A stretch of DNA of 64,000 nt from Emmonsiellopsis sp. PD_33. Taxonomy: Eukaryota; Ascomycota; Eurotiomycetes; Onygenales; Ajellomycetaceae. Every line of letters begins with the position of its first letter. Position 1 is the stretch's first letter. The position numbers were made by a program, and so were the translations under genes. The stretch lies in the NCBI GenBank assembly GCA_032988165.1, contig JANTQF010000014.1, forward strand, positions 1 to 64,000, written 5' to 3'. Shown one piece after another: positions 26,103 to 38,200 of the stretch. The notes beneath the pieces were generated by a model. It had not been told where the DNA came from. It did no database searches and was given only the letters and a program-made list of their open reading frames with translations.

Positions 26103-26963
26103 ATGTCTTCACCTACCTTCAAGATTCATATGACTAAGGCCCATGAGCATCATTATCAGCTTGAGGGGCCTGAGAAGAAAGCATTCAAACAGGGTGAGGC
26201 CAACTGCAAGGTGTGCCATGTCACACTGAAGAAGCTGCATGAGAGAAATGAATGATAATGATCTATGGTAATACTTGTATATAAATTCAGCTAATCTGTG
26301 CTAGGAATGAGGCCAATGAGGCTGGGTGTGAGGAATTAAAAAAGAAGGTAATGGAGCAGCTGATGCAGAAGTATTAGAATCAGAAGTGCTCTTAGAAATG
26401 ATATGAGGTAAAGATGAAGTGAGAAAAGGCTATAAAGAAGACTGTCAGGAAGAAATATTACCAGGAGTAAGTTGAGGGAATCCTGGAGTATGAGGCTAAA
26501 AAGCTCAAGCAGGTAAGAGTTCTAGTCACACTCTTTAGTAACACTCTTCTAATCTAATTAAATGAATTAGTAGGTTTGCAATGAAAAGAAGATTAAGGAC
26601 CTCTTTGCCTCTCACATGTACATGATGATTCAGGACATCAAAGAGGCTGCATTACTCTCTAACTGGGCCAATCTTCTTGCTGCTGAGGTTGATGCTGATG
26701 CAGCTGATCAGAAGATGGCTGATTTTAATGCTCAGGTTGATCTAACCCATTATGAGAAGCTGCCTCTGCCAGAGGAGGTGCTAGAGGATAAGTTTGAGGT
26801 TATTCTCACCTTCAATGAGAAGGAGGAGGAGGATGAGGAGGAGAAGGAGGAGTGGATTGTTGAGGATGGAGAGGTAAAGAAAGAGAGGAAGGAGAAGGAT
26901 GAGGAGGAGGAGGAGGATGAGGAGGAGGAGGAGAATGAGGAGGAGGAGGAGGAGTTTTTTTAA
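26103..26963 (+). pseudogene. Unknown gene with acidic C-terminal tail, three exons
   Basis: Exon 1 starts at ATG 26103 (MSSPTFKIHMTKAHEHHYQL) and holds a CKVC pair. A probable short intron (donor GTAATACTT near 26270, acceptor TAG near 26303) leads to a Lys/Glu-rich second exon with stops at Arg/Trp-like positions. A second intron (about 26513-26572) leads to the last exon, open to TAA at 26961. It contains FASHMYMMIQDIKEAALLSN and ends in a run of about 60 mostly Glu/Asp residues. I recognise no domain. Intron sequences resemble those of the neighbouring hAT gene, so it may be an accessory gene of the same element. Confidence 0.45.
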
Positions 26964-27438
26964 ATTTTTCTCTTTTAGTATAGTAGAGTGGAGATAGGGG
27001 GGAGGATAAGACAATATGATTGATTGAATTGAATTTTATTACCCTTATTTTCTAATTAGAATTGCTACAGTAGAAAACCAGCAGTACTTATTGAAATATA
27101 TATATATTTCTTAATGCTTTCAATGAGATTCTATATATATATATATCAACAGCATCTTATTCTTTTATTATATTAAATAAATCTCTAAGCTTTAAAGGTA
27201 ATACTTTTCAGTAACAATATAATGATATTTCTGCTATATTTAATGAGATTAATGTCATTCCTATATTAATATCTGGGATTAATTATTTCTATTCTCCTCA
27301 TCAAAGGAATTTGAGATAGGCAGCCTCCTCATGTGCACTAGCATGGTTAGGGTTTTCTTCTCTCAGTCACATAGTAGAATAACTCTAAATTATCATACTT
27401 ATCTTATTATCATACCACTTCCTCTCCTATTATCTCAA

Positions 27439-29792
27439 ATGGCTGAATCTACCAAACTTCCTGAGATTACTATTAAGGGGAAGAGATATATTATCTATGA
27501 AGATGCACATGCCCTACTATTCTAGTCTTGATGGTCCACCACAAATTACTATATATTCAATCCAACAAAATGAAAGCTCTGGAAACCTTCCCATTGATAA
27601 TGCTTAGATCAATGGGATTCCTTTCAACAAGTAGCTGAGAAAGAAACTGAACAGCCATTTCTTTATTGCAAGTGTTGTGATGCCATCCAGACTCATTCAT
27701 CATGAAGTGGATATGATTCTAGTGGGATTACTCAACACCTTAAGTCAGTTGGATGCAGCTAGAATCAAAAATCAAGGAATGGCAATGTCCTAGAAGGACT
27801 GGTGAGATCTATATTATCTCTCCCCTAGGTAATACTTTTAAGTAACACTAATGAAATGATTCCTTTAGAAAACAATGAAGAAACAACCACAACTGGAGTC
27901 TATTACTACAGACCTTTCACCCTGCACACCTGAGGCCTTTCATGAATAAATACTCTATACCTGTATCTCTCTGAATCTTCCACTCCAATCAATTGAAAAC
28001 ACTGAATTCTGAGTCCTACTGTAGATGCTAAAACCTCCAATGGAAATCCCCCATCAAATAAGTCTGTGAGATAACCTCAATCAACACTATACTAAGAATA
28101 TGGAAGATCTAGGCCTGGAGCTGAAGCAGCAGAGAAAAATATCCCTAGCTGTAGATGTATGGACAAGTATAAATAACCTGGCATTTCTAGGGGTTGTCTG
28201 CTACTTCATCAATGATCAATGAGAGTATAAGGAGCAACTGATTGGTTTTGAGGCCTTAATCCAAAGTCATACTGGGGACTACCTGGCAGAAATTCTGCAT
28301 AATGTCATTTGAAATGACCACTGGGATATTTCATTAAATTTACTTGCTATTACTACTGATAATGTGAAAAACAATTCAATAATGATATGAAGCTTGGAGG
28401 AGAGATTGGTTGGATATCAATGGGATGGGAATCAGGGCTATATCCCATGCATTGCTCATATTATTCAACTGGTAGTGTAGGTACTGATCAGTGAACTTTA
28501 CATTAAGGCAGAACATGACATAATAGTTAGCTCATTTAATAAGAGGGATATCCATATGAATGAGAATGTTACATTCTCCTTGACACTTCATAAGGTAATG
28601 ATATTTGGTCACACTCCTGCTCTATTTGAAGAGAATAAATGCTAATCATGATGTATATTAGATTTATCATATTATCATTGCAATCAGTACCTCACTGAAA
28701 TAGAAGTAATGATTTTTTGAGACCTAATGTACAATAACCTCTACCTTGACTATACCCCTTAAGATGATACAGGATGTTAAGACCTAATGAAGTTTAATAT
28801 ATGAAATGGCAGTTTAAGCACTTCAGCTTCAGAATTCAATTGATCACTGGGTAGATGACTCTGGAAGGAAAAAGATTTAATTCTTGAAGCTTTCAGAACT
28901 AGAATGGACTTAGCTATAATATATCATTGATTTACTCTATTTCTTCTATATAATGATCAAGGCAGTTTTGTGGACACAGACACCTATGTTGGCCCAGGCA
29001 TGGTAGGTGTATAATTATCTATTTAACCACCTTAATACTTAGTTGGCAAAGAGTTATGATGCTACTGGATGGGATCAAGCTATATATAGAGCTATTAAGG
29101 CAGTAAAGGCAAAGCTCTCCATTTATTACAGCAAGACAGATCAGTAATTTGCAGATTTCTATGCTGTTGCAGCTGTACTAGATTTATCTCTCTAATCAAA
29201 TACATACTCTGATGAAGACTGGATAAAGGAAGAGTGTTAGATATATATTGATATTGCTAAGTCATTCTACAACAAGCACTATTGCCAGTATGAACCTCTG
29301 AATGTCAAACCCCTTAATAATGTGGATATGGTAGATGATAATTTCCAGGTAGGTAACACTTTTTGGTAATGCTGAATCAGGCAAATAGGTATAGTTATAC
29401 TAATCCCTAGGTATGCACATGACCTTAATACATTAATTGCCAGTTGAAAGAAGGCTAGACTAGCATCTTGCACAACTGAGTTTGATTGCTACCTTCATGA
29501 TGGTGTGACCATCATTAAGGATAAGGAAATCCTTGAGGTGTGGGCTGTGATTGCACATACCTACCTCATAGTTGCAAAAATAGCTCAAGATGTTCTGGTA
29601 ATACCCCTAGCCAGTGTGGGAATGAAATAGAAATTCAATTCAAGCTATAATATATACTACTACTGTCAGGGTCAATTACATGAGGATACAATCAAGAAGA
29701 TGATGATTATGAAGCATGGTAGGGAGAGGGAGATTACAGATAGTTCCCACAAGGAGATTATAACCAAGAAGGAGGATATACTTGCAAGTTAA
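27439..29792 (+). pseudogene. hAT transposase with BED-type zinc finger, decayed
   Basis: Starts at ATG 27439 (MAESTKLPEITIKGKRYIIY). A BED-like finger follows near 27670-27755 (CKCCDAIQTHSS, GITQHLKSVGC). The catalytic region near 28135-28480 has LAVDVWTSINNLAFLGVVCY, LAITTDNVKNNS (family TTDNASNN) and CIAHIIQLVV. The C-terminal dimerisation region near 29430-29650 has ARLASCTTEFDCYLHDG, VWAVIAHTYLIVAKIAQDVL and VIPLASVGMK, after which the ERxFS motif is damaged. At least three introns are recognisable, such as 27831-27870 and one before 29410. hAT transposases cut and paste DNA using TIRs and 8-bp target duplications; ends were not located. Confidence 0.8.
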
Positions 29793-29869
29793 TGTTAATG
29801 ATTTGAGCCTTCTTTGCTTATGAGTATTACTAAATATCATTACCTTATTACATAATCATTCTGGGATTA

Positions 29870-30700
29870 AACTAGTACTGAAATTCTGATCATACCTGGT
29901 CCTATTTCTATCACACTTCCCTTAGTCATTTTACATGCTTTATTTCTTAAAAGAGGTCATTTTTCATGCTTCAAACCTACTCATTTAGTCCATTTATCTA
30001 CATATAATTTATAATTAAGTCATTAAATATGTTCTAAATTCTTGAGGTCATGTTTTATTCTACATATGAGACTGAAACCAAATCAAACCAAATTAAACAT
30101 GCATGAAAATTCATGGTCCCAGCAGCCAGTCTAACTCCCAAATTGATTTTAAATTGCACAAACAATAGAAGAAAGCATGCATACATACTAACAATCAATA
30201 TCTATTTCCAGATGTATCTTTTTCATGCACATAAACTGAATGTGTACTATAAACACCTGCCTTCATGCTCTGCAAAGAAGGAGATATTTTTAGTGGCCTT
30301 TTTTATTTATTTATTTTGTTGTTTTGTTCTTCCTTTTTTCTACAGACTCCATAATCAGAGTCTAATTTACATAGTAATATTTCTAGTCTAATCTACCTGA
30401 AAAATTATTTAATCATTCAAGTTTTTAGACCTCTATCCTCAGCTTATTAGTTTGATTTATCTCATCTCATTCACATAAAATCCATGTGTTTTCCCCCTCT
30501 TCTTGCATACAGCAAGGGCTCTCTCTCTCTCTCTATATTTAGGTAGTTAAATAATCCAATACAAACTGGCCAGTGTCACAGATATCTTGCTCTTTCTGAA
30601 AGTAAGGAGTAAATTCCTAATCTTTAAAATACATATAGCTTATTAACTTGCTAATCCCCAACTGACAACCTCACAGCACCAAATCAACACACCAAATCAA
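29870..30700. other. No recognisable gene
   Basis: Stop-rich AT-rich DNA after the hAT relic, with a (CT)n run near 30520-30534. The 92-codon open stretch at 30113-30391 is hydrophobic at its end but has no family signature. Confidence 0.4.
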
Positions 30701-30714
30701 ACAACTATATCTGC

Positions 30715-31505
30715 TCCTAACCCACTCAAAGATCCAGTTCCCAGCATCTTACTACCCAGCTATAGTCAGGAATCACTATCAATCAACCAAAAACAACACA
30801 CTACATCATCTCTGACAGGTATAGCACAACAAACATGACAACTCAGGCAGGAGAACATAGATGAAGCCAAAGTTAAAGCAGCAGATAGAGATGAGAATAA
30901 AGATGAAGCTGAAGATTAAGGTCATGAGAAAGAGAAAATAGAAGATCAAGCTTCACAAGACATTGAAGAGTTCAAATTCAATTTTAATTCTCAATCTGAT
31001 TTCAAATCTAAACCTCAATTCAAATCTCATTCTCATTCCCAATCTAATTCTAAATCTGAACCCCAATCTGAACCCCATTCCCATTCCCAATCTGATTTCA
31101 AATCTAAACCTAAGTCTGAGATTTCAAGCTTGCCACCCTTTACTGATGAAGCCATTTAGCACTTTAATAAGAGGATTAAGATCATTTCCCAATCTAACCC
31201 ACTCAAAGATTCACTTTCTGGCATCCTACTACTCAGTCATAGTCAGGAATCAGAATCACCACCAATCAATCAAAAATGACATGCTACATCACCCCTGACA
31301 GGTATAGCACAATGAATGTAATGACTTGGGCAGGAGAACATAGATGAAGTTGAAGTTAAAGTGGCAGATAGAGATGAAAATAAAGATGAAGCTACAGAGT
31401 AAGGCCATGAGGAAGAGAAAATAGAAGATCAAGCTTCACAAGATGTTTAAAAGTTCAAATCTGATTCTAATTTCCAATCTGATTCTAAATTCAAATTTTG
31501 GGAGG
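30715..31505 (+). repeat. Tandem duplication (about 478-bp period) of low-complexity coding sequence
   Basis: Two units start at CCCACTCAAAGATYCA (about 30720 and 31198). They share the order NPLKD.., SQES.., GIAQ, RQENIDE.., ADRDENKDEA and EKIEDQASQD, then a Ser/Lys/Gln/His-rich run built from short iterations (QSDFKSKPQ, SHSHSQSNSKSEPQ) near 30985-31115. The frame is plausible protein with stops where Gln, Arg or Trp would fit. The source gene is unknown. Continuation to about 31850 (LYTQLKNVIISINYILIKSM and further) suggests a longer decayed ORF, perhaps retroelement Gag-like. Confidence 0.6.
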
Positions 31506-31860
31506 TATAAAACTTCTTGGAATTTACAAATTTTACCTCAGATTTATATACACAGCTCAAGAATGTCATTATATCAATCAATTACATTCTAATAAAGAGT
31601 ATGGCAGCTGGTGGCTTTACAAAACCACCAGCAGTCAGTCAAGTTAGAAGAGGAAACCTTGAGAATATCTCATGAAATGACTATATATGAATTGTCAGGG
31701 CTATCATGTCTTTCACTGACACATCATCTGGCTATGCTGAACTGGTTAAATTGTTATGAAGCTGGTGTCCCATGCAGGCTATTCACCAGTATTAGGCTTT
31801 AGATTTCAGAGGAGGGAGTCTGCTGTATGTGCAGGTTGCACCCAGTGAATTAATGAATGT
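31506..31860 (+). pseudogene. Continuation of the low-complexity protein relic
   Basis: The same reading frame continues with NFLEFTNFTSDLYTQLKNVI, SMAAGGFTKPPAVSQVRRGN and IVRAIMSFTDTSSGYAELVK, with stops mainly at probable Trp and Arg codons. Trp-rich helical text of this sort occurs in retroelement Gag-like proteins, but no zinc knuckle or other diagnostic motif is seen. Confidence 0.3.
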
Positions 31861-31889
31861 TTTAAGGAGTAAACTCAAAATGTAGCAGG

Positions 31890-32110
31890 CTAGGTCTGAT
31901 TAATAGTTTATACTAACTATTATATATACAAGATTGAATTCACCAAGAAAAGGGAAGAAAAGAGGGAGGAAAATGTGTGACTATACAAGAAAAGAATTTT
32001 GGGCAGAATAACATTCATCTGACTGCAGGCTTGGGTGAATGACAGCCTCTGATTGGTCAGGTAATTCCTTGGTCTATAGCTGGAAAATCAGAGAGTAGCC
32101 AGCCATGCAC
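31890..32110 (+). repeat. Interspersed repeat, copy 1
   Basis: Matches 55805-56020 over about 220 bp with many substitutions. Shared blocks include TCTGATTAAYAG, AAGAAAAGGGAAGAAAAGAG, a CATTCATC/GTTCATCC block, GGTGAATGRCAGCCTCTGAT and GAAAATYAGAG. It could be an LTR or promoter of a repeated gene family. No TG..CA ends were established. Confidence 0.55.
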
Positions 32111-32431
32111 TTAGTATTCAAATTTTACCCATGTATATGAGTACACCATATCTCCCAAAAGTCTTGCAATGGGCAAATAGAGGACACATATATATAATAG
32201 AGGAAAAAAGTACAATATATCACATAAAATGCCCCCATCACTGGGTCAAGGGTAGTTTCAGCTCAAAAGACAATTCTACCCCCCATGCCAAATAATTGGC
32301 CAAAAGGAAAGATAACTGAATATATAGATGATGTCAATACATAGAGTGAATACATGAGAACAAATACAATAAAATCAATCAGAAGATGTCAGACATTGTA
32401 TAATAGCTTGTTATGTGTGTTGCACAAGATA

Positions 32432-35400
32432 TTAAGGCCTGAATGAGAAACTTATTAGAGGTGCAAAAATTTTTTGACAAATTAATGTCAGGATCTCAGC
32501 ATCCTTCTTCAAGCTTGGGGATATGTGTCTGTTTTGCAACAGGAAATTAATTGTGCAATTGAGGAGGTACTTGAGTATGTCTCTATTAACAAGCTGGGAA
32601 AGTGGTGACATGTAGGTTGCAGATAAAATAAGCATGTTGCTAAATTACCTGTTAATACTCTATTAGAAGAGGACATCAGAAATCATATTCAACAACTTAT
32701 GCATGAGCTATTTCAAAAATATTGGTGATGATGAGTCATCTTTTAATTTCATTAAATGCTATTATACTCTCTATCACTACTTTAATGCAGGCATTACAAG
32801 TCTTATAGACTTTAGAATCAAGAAGCTTGATCATCAATAGCTGCTTATCTGATATTAGCATAGTTCTGTCTGGTAGTCTCATATCACTTGAATGTTTTTT
32901 CTGTGTTGGAGCAACAAGGGCCAATTTTTCAGATGGCAATGAATATAATTGTAAATTACAGATATTTGAAGGACTGAGGGATGCAGTGGCCACTGAAGGC
33001 AGGTTTAAGAACATGGAATGAAGAGCATGGTAGAGTAGTAGTCAATAGATAATATAACACACTTCATAGTACTTGGCATGCATTCAAGTAATAATGATAT
33101 TATCTGATGGTGGATCACCTTCCTCCTACTTCATAGTCTCTGGCAATAATTTCCATTAGGTTTCAAGACTGTAGCTGAGAGTCTCTTGCATCTTGGTACT
33201 TCATGTGGATTTTTTGGTCTCAGACTCATGCACTACTATTACAGTCAATATTAAATGTCAATCCTCTCAAATAAGCATGGAGATAGTATTACATACTCTC
33301 AGCTTTATATAACTCAGTGTGAACCCAGTTCAGAAGCTTTCTTAAATGAATTTGCATCACATAGTATATCATGACTATCTCATTCTGAGGATGCATTGGG
33401 TTCACATCAGGTGGGGCAAACAGACCATGCAGTGAATAAAGTATATCTTCAAAGTGGCTTATCCCACTCACAGGGAGGTCTAATTCTGCCAGGATATCAC
33501 TGTGCAAAAGGGTGAGCTTTAATAATTTCAGGGTCATAATTAAGCAGAAAAGTAGTACCTTTCTAGCTGCAGACATGTCCAAAATGTGAATTTAATCAGC
33601 TCCTTCTGAGGGCTCCCATTCTTCAGAAGATCAAAATTGCAGCTATATTGATATCAGTGAAGAGTAACATGCCTTCAAATAAAGAGGAAACCTACAGCCA
33701 CAGAAGGACTTGACAGGCCCATGACACTTCACAGATCCAAGCATGACTAGAAAAGAGGCAAGCTAGCTGGCCAGTGTAAAGAGCAGCAAGTAAGCAGGCT
33801 TGTGCATACTTCAGGTTATTTTCTCCTAGAAGATTATCAAGGATGTCTGAAGCTAGTGTAAAATATGCCAGGCCAGGAATCACATCCATGTTCCACAAAG
33901 TTGGGCTGATACCACTATCAGACTTGGTCCACATGTCATAAGATGGTCTTTGATTAAGATCAGAAGCAGGAGAATATAACTCCTCACTTGGGGAATAAAA
34001 TATGGATGGTTGGTTTCCTGAGTCAGATAAGCTAGGTGATGAGGGCAGAATGTTAGGATATGGCAAACTCATATTTGAATTAGGGATCAGTCCAGGAAGG
34101 TTGATTTTCATAGAACATATAGCACCCAGTGCAAGAACCAGCAAAACAATGACATTATCCATAGACTTAGGAATGGCAAAACTAGCTGGTTCACATGAGG
34201 CTCCCTCAGTCATCTCTAAGGAATAGTCCACTGATCTCTTTCTCTTGCTCCTGAGCAAACCTGCCAGTGGATCACCAGCAGGCAGTGAAGAAGAAGACAT
34301 GGTTTTTGCAGAGCTGTAATTACAGATAAACCTACTCATCAAAGTGTTTAATTCAAGTTCATCAAGGAATAAATGGAGGTTGTGCATATTATCCAAGTAG
34401 CTTTAAAAGTGTGATGTAATGATTTCTGCATCAACTTTCAGTATGTCAGAACTAGTAAATTCACCAGCTTGATGTCTTGTGGAAAATATTGTGGAATCAA
34501 TGTCAGGTAGTATCTCATAGCCTGTTCCCCATGTAAGTACTGGTGGCAAGGATATAGCAGGGCTCTCAAATGCTTGAGGAAGAGAGATACTTATTATCAG
34601 GCTTGTAGAGTGTCAATCATCCCCCTCTCCTTGACTGTATGGTCTGAGTGAGCCTCAGGATTCTTTCAGTTGCATCATATAATCATCATCCATTTTTTCA
34701 GGCAGTAATTTCTGGATGGAGGGTCATAAAAGTAGCTTATATACTACAGTTGTGTGTGCTATTAGGATTGAAAGTTCATAGATGTTGAGGTTCAGCAAGT
34801 CTCTTTTAGAATCATCCAATATTTAAGAGTTATTATTCATTCCCATGTTAGCATTCTTCTAGAGGTCAGAAACAGCATATTCTTCAGGTGATATTTTATT
34901 TGTTGAAGCCAAAGTCAGGTTTATCTCTACTTTGAAAATGGTTGGTATCTTCTGCACCTACTTGAGGAAGGAAACAGCACTAATTATAACATCTAGTTGT
35001 GATTTTAAGTAGGCTATAGTTATTAAGAGTTCATTCAATTTCACTATGACCTCACCATCCAGCTTGTCAACAATAATCTGTGTTGACCTCTCATGTCTTC
35101 ATACCACTTTAAAGTCAGGACTCTTTAAATGTATACCATGCAGTAATTTACAACTTACTTTGTGGGTGGAACATCCATGTAATCACATTGAACATTATTA
35201 TCTTTATAATAGCTGCAGGAAGGTCTACCTTCATTGCATTTTGATTTTCATAACTGGTATTGATTGCAAGCCTAGATTCAGTTAGATTATAAATATAATA
35301 AATTTAATCAGAATGATTTACCTGCTATGCTCAAGTTGTTCTTTACTGTTGATTCATCCTTTACTGTAGATATCCTTCAGCCTGTCCAATGCTACCCCCT

Positions 35401-35711
35401 TCATAGACATTAGGAGTCTGGGGAACAGAGTTGGAGATATATAGTATGTAAGGGTGGGAAGTAGATACTTACTGAATTGGATCCCCATGAGGAACCATTG
35501 ATAATGCATGCACTTCTCTGTTGGGATTAGGTTTATTTAGAGAGTATCCTGCCTGTGCTTGATAATTTGATGGTCCAGGACCAGGACTGGGACCAGAAGG
35601 AAGAACATGGGCAGGTGGGTGCTGTTCAAGGAAGCTATTTATGGGTTGAAAATTGTTATTGGACTTAGAAGTTAGGAATAGGCCTGATATATTCCCATCT
35701 TGGCTGTACAT
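32432..35711 (-). pseudogene. Zn2Cys6 fungal-specific transcription factor, decayed
   Basis: Minus-strand multi-exon gene. Exon 1 (MYSQDGNISGLFLTSKSNNN...) ends at a clean donor, CA|GTAAGTATC, at about 35469. An exon at about 35271-35160 holds the DNA-binding cluster ACNQYQL-stop-KSKC.. PSCSYYKDNNVQC, where the consensus has CxxC and CxxC; Cys2 and Cys5 are Tyr. A linker near 35070-34880 (IIVDKLDGEVIVKLNELLIT) looks like a coiled coil. The fungal_trans-like domain includes MDNVIVLLVLALGAICSM, MDVIPGLAYFTLASDILDNL, YAQACLLAALYTGQLA and SDILAELDLPVSGI, and closes with LVNRDILKYLLNCTINFLLQ before the stop at 32432. Such proteins are nuclear regulators. Stops are relatively few, suggesting recent inactivation. 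Confidence 0.8.
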
Positions 35712-35719
35712 GTTGGGGG

Positions 35720-36215
35720 TGCCTCAAGGCAGTGCTATATACACAGGCAGCCTACAGGTAAATTGTGATGGGGGGCACTGTGCAGGTCAAGATTCAGACC
35801 TTTATAAGTACTATTAGCTGTGCCAACTGGGGTCATAACAGGGATAAAGGGGGGGTAATCTGTGGATGGGCTGGTGTCAAGGGGCCACTCATAGCTTTAA
35901 CTAGATAAATCAATTTTTAAGAGAGTGAAACATACTAATCAGACACACAGAACTCAGCAAGCTGATAGCATGGTAAATTAAAGAGGTAGTTTGAATAGCA
36001 AACAGATAGAAAAGAAGAGCAGATCTGAAGAAAAGAAGGCCACACTGGGGCACCCAAGCTTCTTCAAGGTTTGTTAGATTTAACTAGGCCATTATGCTTA
36101 TATAACTACATTCTATACTACTCCATAGTTACATGTGGTAGTTATAGACTACCATCTCAATACAAAAAATCTTCACATTTTTATTTATTCTACCTCTGAA
36201 ATCAAATAACCACCC
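35720..36215. other. Spacer between the divergent TF and pogo units
   Basis: Upstream DNA of the Zn2Cys6 gene (transcribed leftward) and of the pogo transposase (transcribed rightward). A G-run occurs near 35850. I see no defined promoter motif. Confidence 0.35.
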
Positions 36216-36221
36216 AATATG

Positions 36222-37884
36222 ATGGCTTTCCCATATATTTTAATAGAGAATCAAATCTCTGAAGCTCTAGCTTCAATAACAGACAGTGAAAAACCAAATT
36301 TAATAGCTTTGGCAAGGGAATATAACATCCCCTACTTGCATCTATGAAATCAATACAATGGCCATGTCTCCCAAACTCAACAACCTCCCACAAATCAACT
36401 ACTATCTTTTGGCCAGGAAAAATCACTCTGCCAGTATACAGAAAGCCTAGATAAGATAGGCCTACCTCCTAATTGCATGATAATTAGTGGTGCAGCTCAG
36501 TTTATCCTTGCAGAAAACCATGAAGATCCAACTGACCTCCCCCAGATTGGGGAATATTGAGTTAAAAGATTCCTTGAACACCACCCTGAATTCAACATAT
36601 AAAGGCAAAAGACAATCAATATAGCACAGAAAGAGGCTCATGAACCTCCATTTATATTAGATTGATTCAATTACTTCAATACAACAGTGGAGAAGTATGG
36701 GATTTAATTGGGAGACATCTACAATTTCAAAGAGACAGGCTTCCATATAGAAATCAGGTGGGATTAGTGGATTATAATGTGAGACATCTGCAGAATGGTC
36801 TACATTTGAAGTTCAAATAACAGAAAAAGTCTTACAATAATTAAGGGAATCTCTGTAGATACCTTCACCATTCCTCCTCTATATATTCTCACTGCAAGAC
36901 AGTTACAAGAGCACTGAACCAATGAGATTGAGAAAGACACAATGATAGCTACATCAGCCACTGATTATAACAATGATTATATTGCTTTCAATTAATGGAT
37001 CCAGCATTTCAATATGTCAATCAGAGGCTGTACCAAGGGATCCCACCACCTGTTAATCCCAGATGGATTTGATTGCCACTACACCTACAAATTCATCAAG
37101 ATTTGCAAAGATAGGAAGATTATTCCATTCTACCTCATCCTAACATATGAGTCATCTACTACAACCATTAGATGTAGGCATTTTCCAACCCTATAAATAC
37201 CACCATACACAGGTTGTAGAGGAAGCTACACAGTAGGAATGTTCAAAGTTTATGAAGGTTAAATTCCTTCACACAGTCATCTCTATATGGAAGGTAATAT
37301 TCAAAGTTCACACAATTAAATAAGAGTGGGAATTAACTGGCCTAGTTCCATTCAATCTGTCCATAATCCTTACTAAATTACAAGAGTATGAGACAACCCC
37401 AGTAGATAATGACCTGGCTATTTTCACCAACCTCTATACTGTTGACTCCTGGGAGACCCCTTCAACTGCATGCCAATTCAACCATTATAAGCACAAATTG
37501 GAGTAAATTAAGGAAGATGGATTGTACTACAACCCTGACTTTATTTATAAAGGCCTGAACAAGCTATTTAAGGGCAGTATTGCAATGGCAAATACTGCAG
37601 CTCTTCTACAGGAGGAGCTCTTAAAAACTGAGGCAGCTGATGCTACCCATGAACACCACCAGTAAGGCTCATAAAGGATAATTCATAAAGGAGGAGTTAT
37701 CTCTGCATTAAACATACACCATATAATAAAAATTCAACATAAAATTGATGCTGCAATGGCATTGGAGAAATTGCAACTAAAGTGGAAGCTGGTGATGAAG
37801 GAACTTAAGATGTATTACAGGGATCATGGGAATTATATTAATTCTACTAAATTTACTAGGAGATCACAGAATGTAATAGACTAG
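36222..37884 (+). pseudogene. Pogo/Fot1-type (Tc1-mariner superfamily) transposase, decayed
   Basis: From ATG 36222 (MAFPYILIENQISEALASIT) the N terminus fits a CENP-B-like HTH pair: LIALARE then an Arg-like stop and NIPYLHL, and a second HTH with QIGEYWVKRFLEHHPEFNI near 36550. The DDE domain has FKETGFHIEI at about 36735 (family usually DETGF, so the first Asp is Lys), PDGFDCHYTYKFIKIC near 37060, and the LQPLDV-like region in a shifted frame near 37150-37250. The C terminus (ALEKLQLKWKLVMKELKMYY) ends at TAG 37882. About 1.66 kb is normal for the family. Stops replace Arg, Trp and Gln; TIRs and TA duplication were not located. Confidence 0.8.
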
Positions 37885-37994
37885 GTTATAATTAACTTAT
37901 ATCTCTTAATTTTATTTTTATTGCTTGGTAAATTAATCAAACATTGCAACTATTAAAGATTTTAATGTTGAGATGACAGTTAACATTGAGATAG

Positions 37995-38018
37995 CAGGCT
38001 CTCATTTATGAGAGCCTG
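37995..38018. repeat. Perfect 11-bp hairpin
   Basis: CAGGCTCTCAT, loop TT, ATGAGAGCCTG: a perfect inverted repeat shortly after the pogo transposase. It could be part of a transposon end or a structured RNA. No U-run follows that would suggest a terminator. Confidence 0.6.
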
Positions 38019-38061
38019 TACAGAGTACAGCACTTAATCATGCCACTGCACCCAGGTGAGA

Positions 38062-38081
38062 TGCAGCATTTTTATGCTGCA
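38062..38081. repeat. Perfect 8-bp hairpin
   Basis: TGCAGCAT, loop TTTT, ATGCTGCA. It lies 43 bases after the 11-bp hairpin. Two perfect stems so close in otherwise decayed DNA are unexpected. Confidence 0.6.
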
Positions 38082-38180
38082 CCCACAAAGCTGCAACCAA
38101 TGATCTAGTGTGCTTGGCATGATTAGTAAAGTAAAAGAGTGTTTTTATCATTTTAGTGTGACATACTCACTACAGGAGAA

Positions 38181-38200
38181 GTGGGTGAAGCAGCAAGGCA
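38181..38200 (+). repeat. Dispersed 20-bp direct repeat, copy 1
   Basis: GTGGGTGAAGCAGCAAGGCA is repeated exactly at 41425-41444, with the next base also shared. The pair brackets both MITEs and the minisatellite. Confidence 0.6.

Noticed and set aside
26781..27014. Leu-rich frame on the minus strand opposite the acidic tail
   Set aside because: It is the antisense of GAG/GAG/GAT codons and not an independent membrane protein.
24617..29913. GGACCAGG inverted pair as ends of a 5.3-kb mobile element
   Set aside because: Only eight bases match and no target duplication was seen; kept as a remark only.
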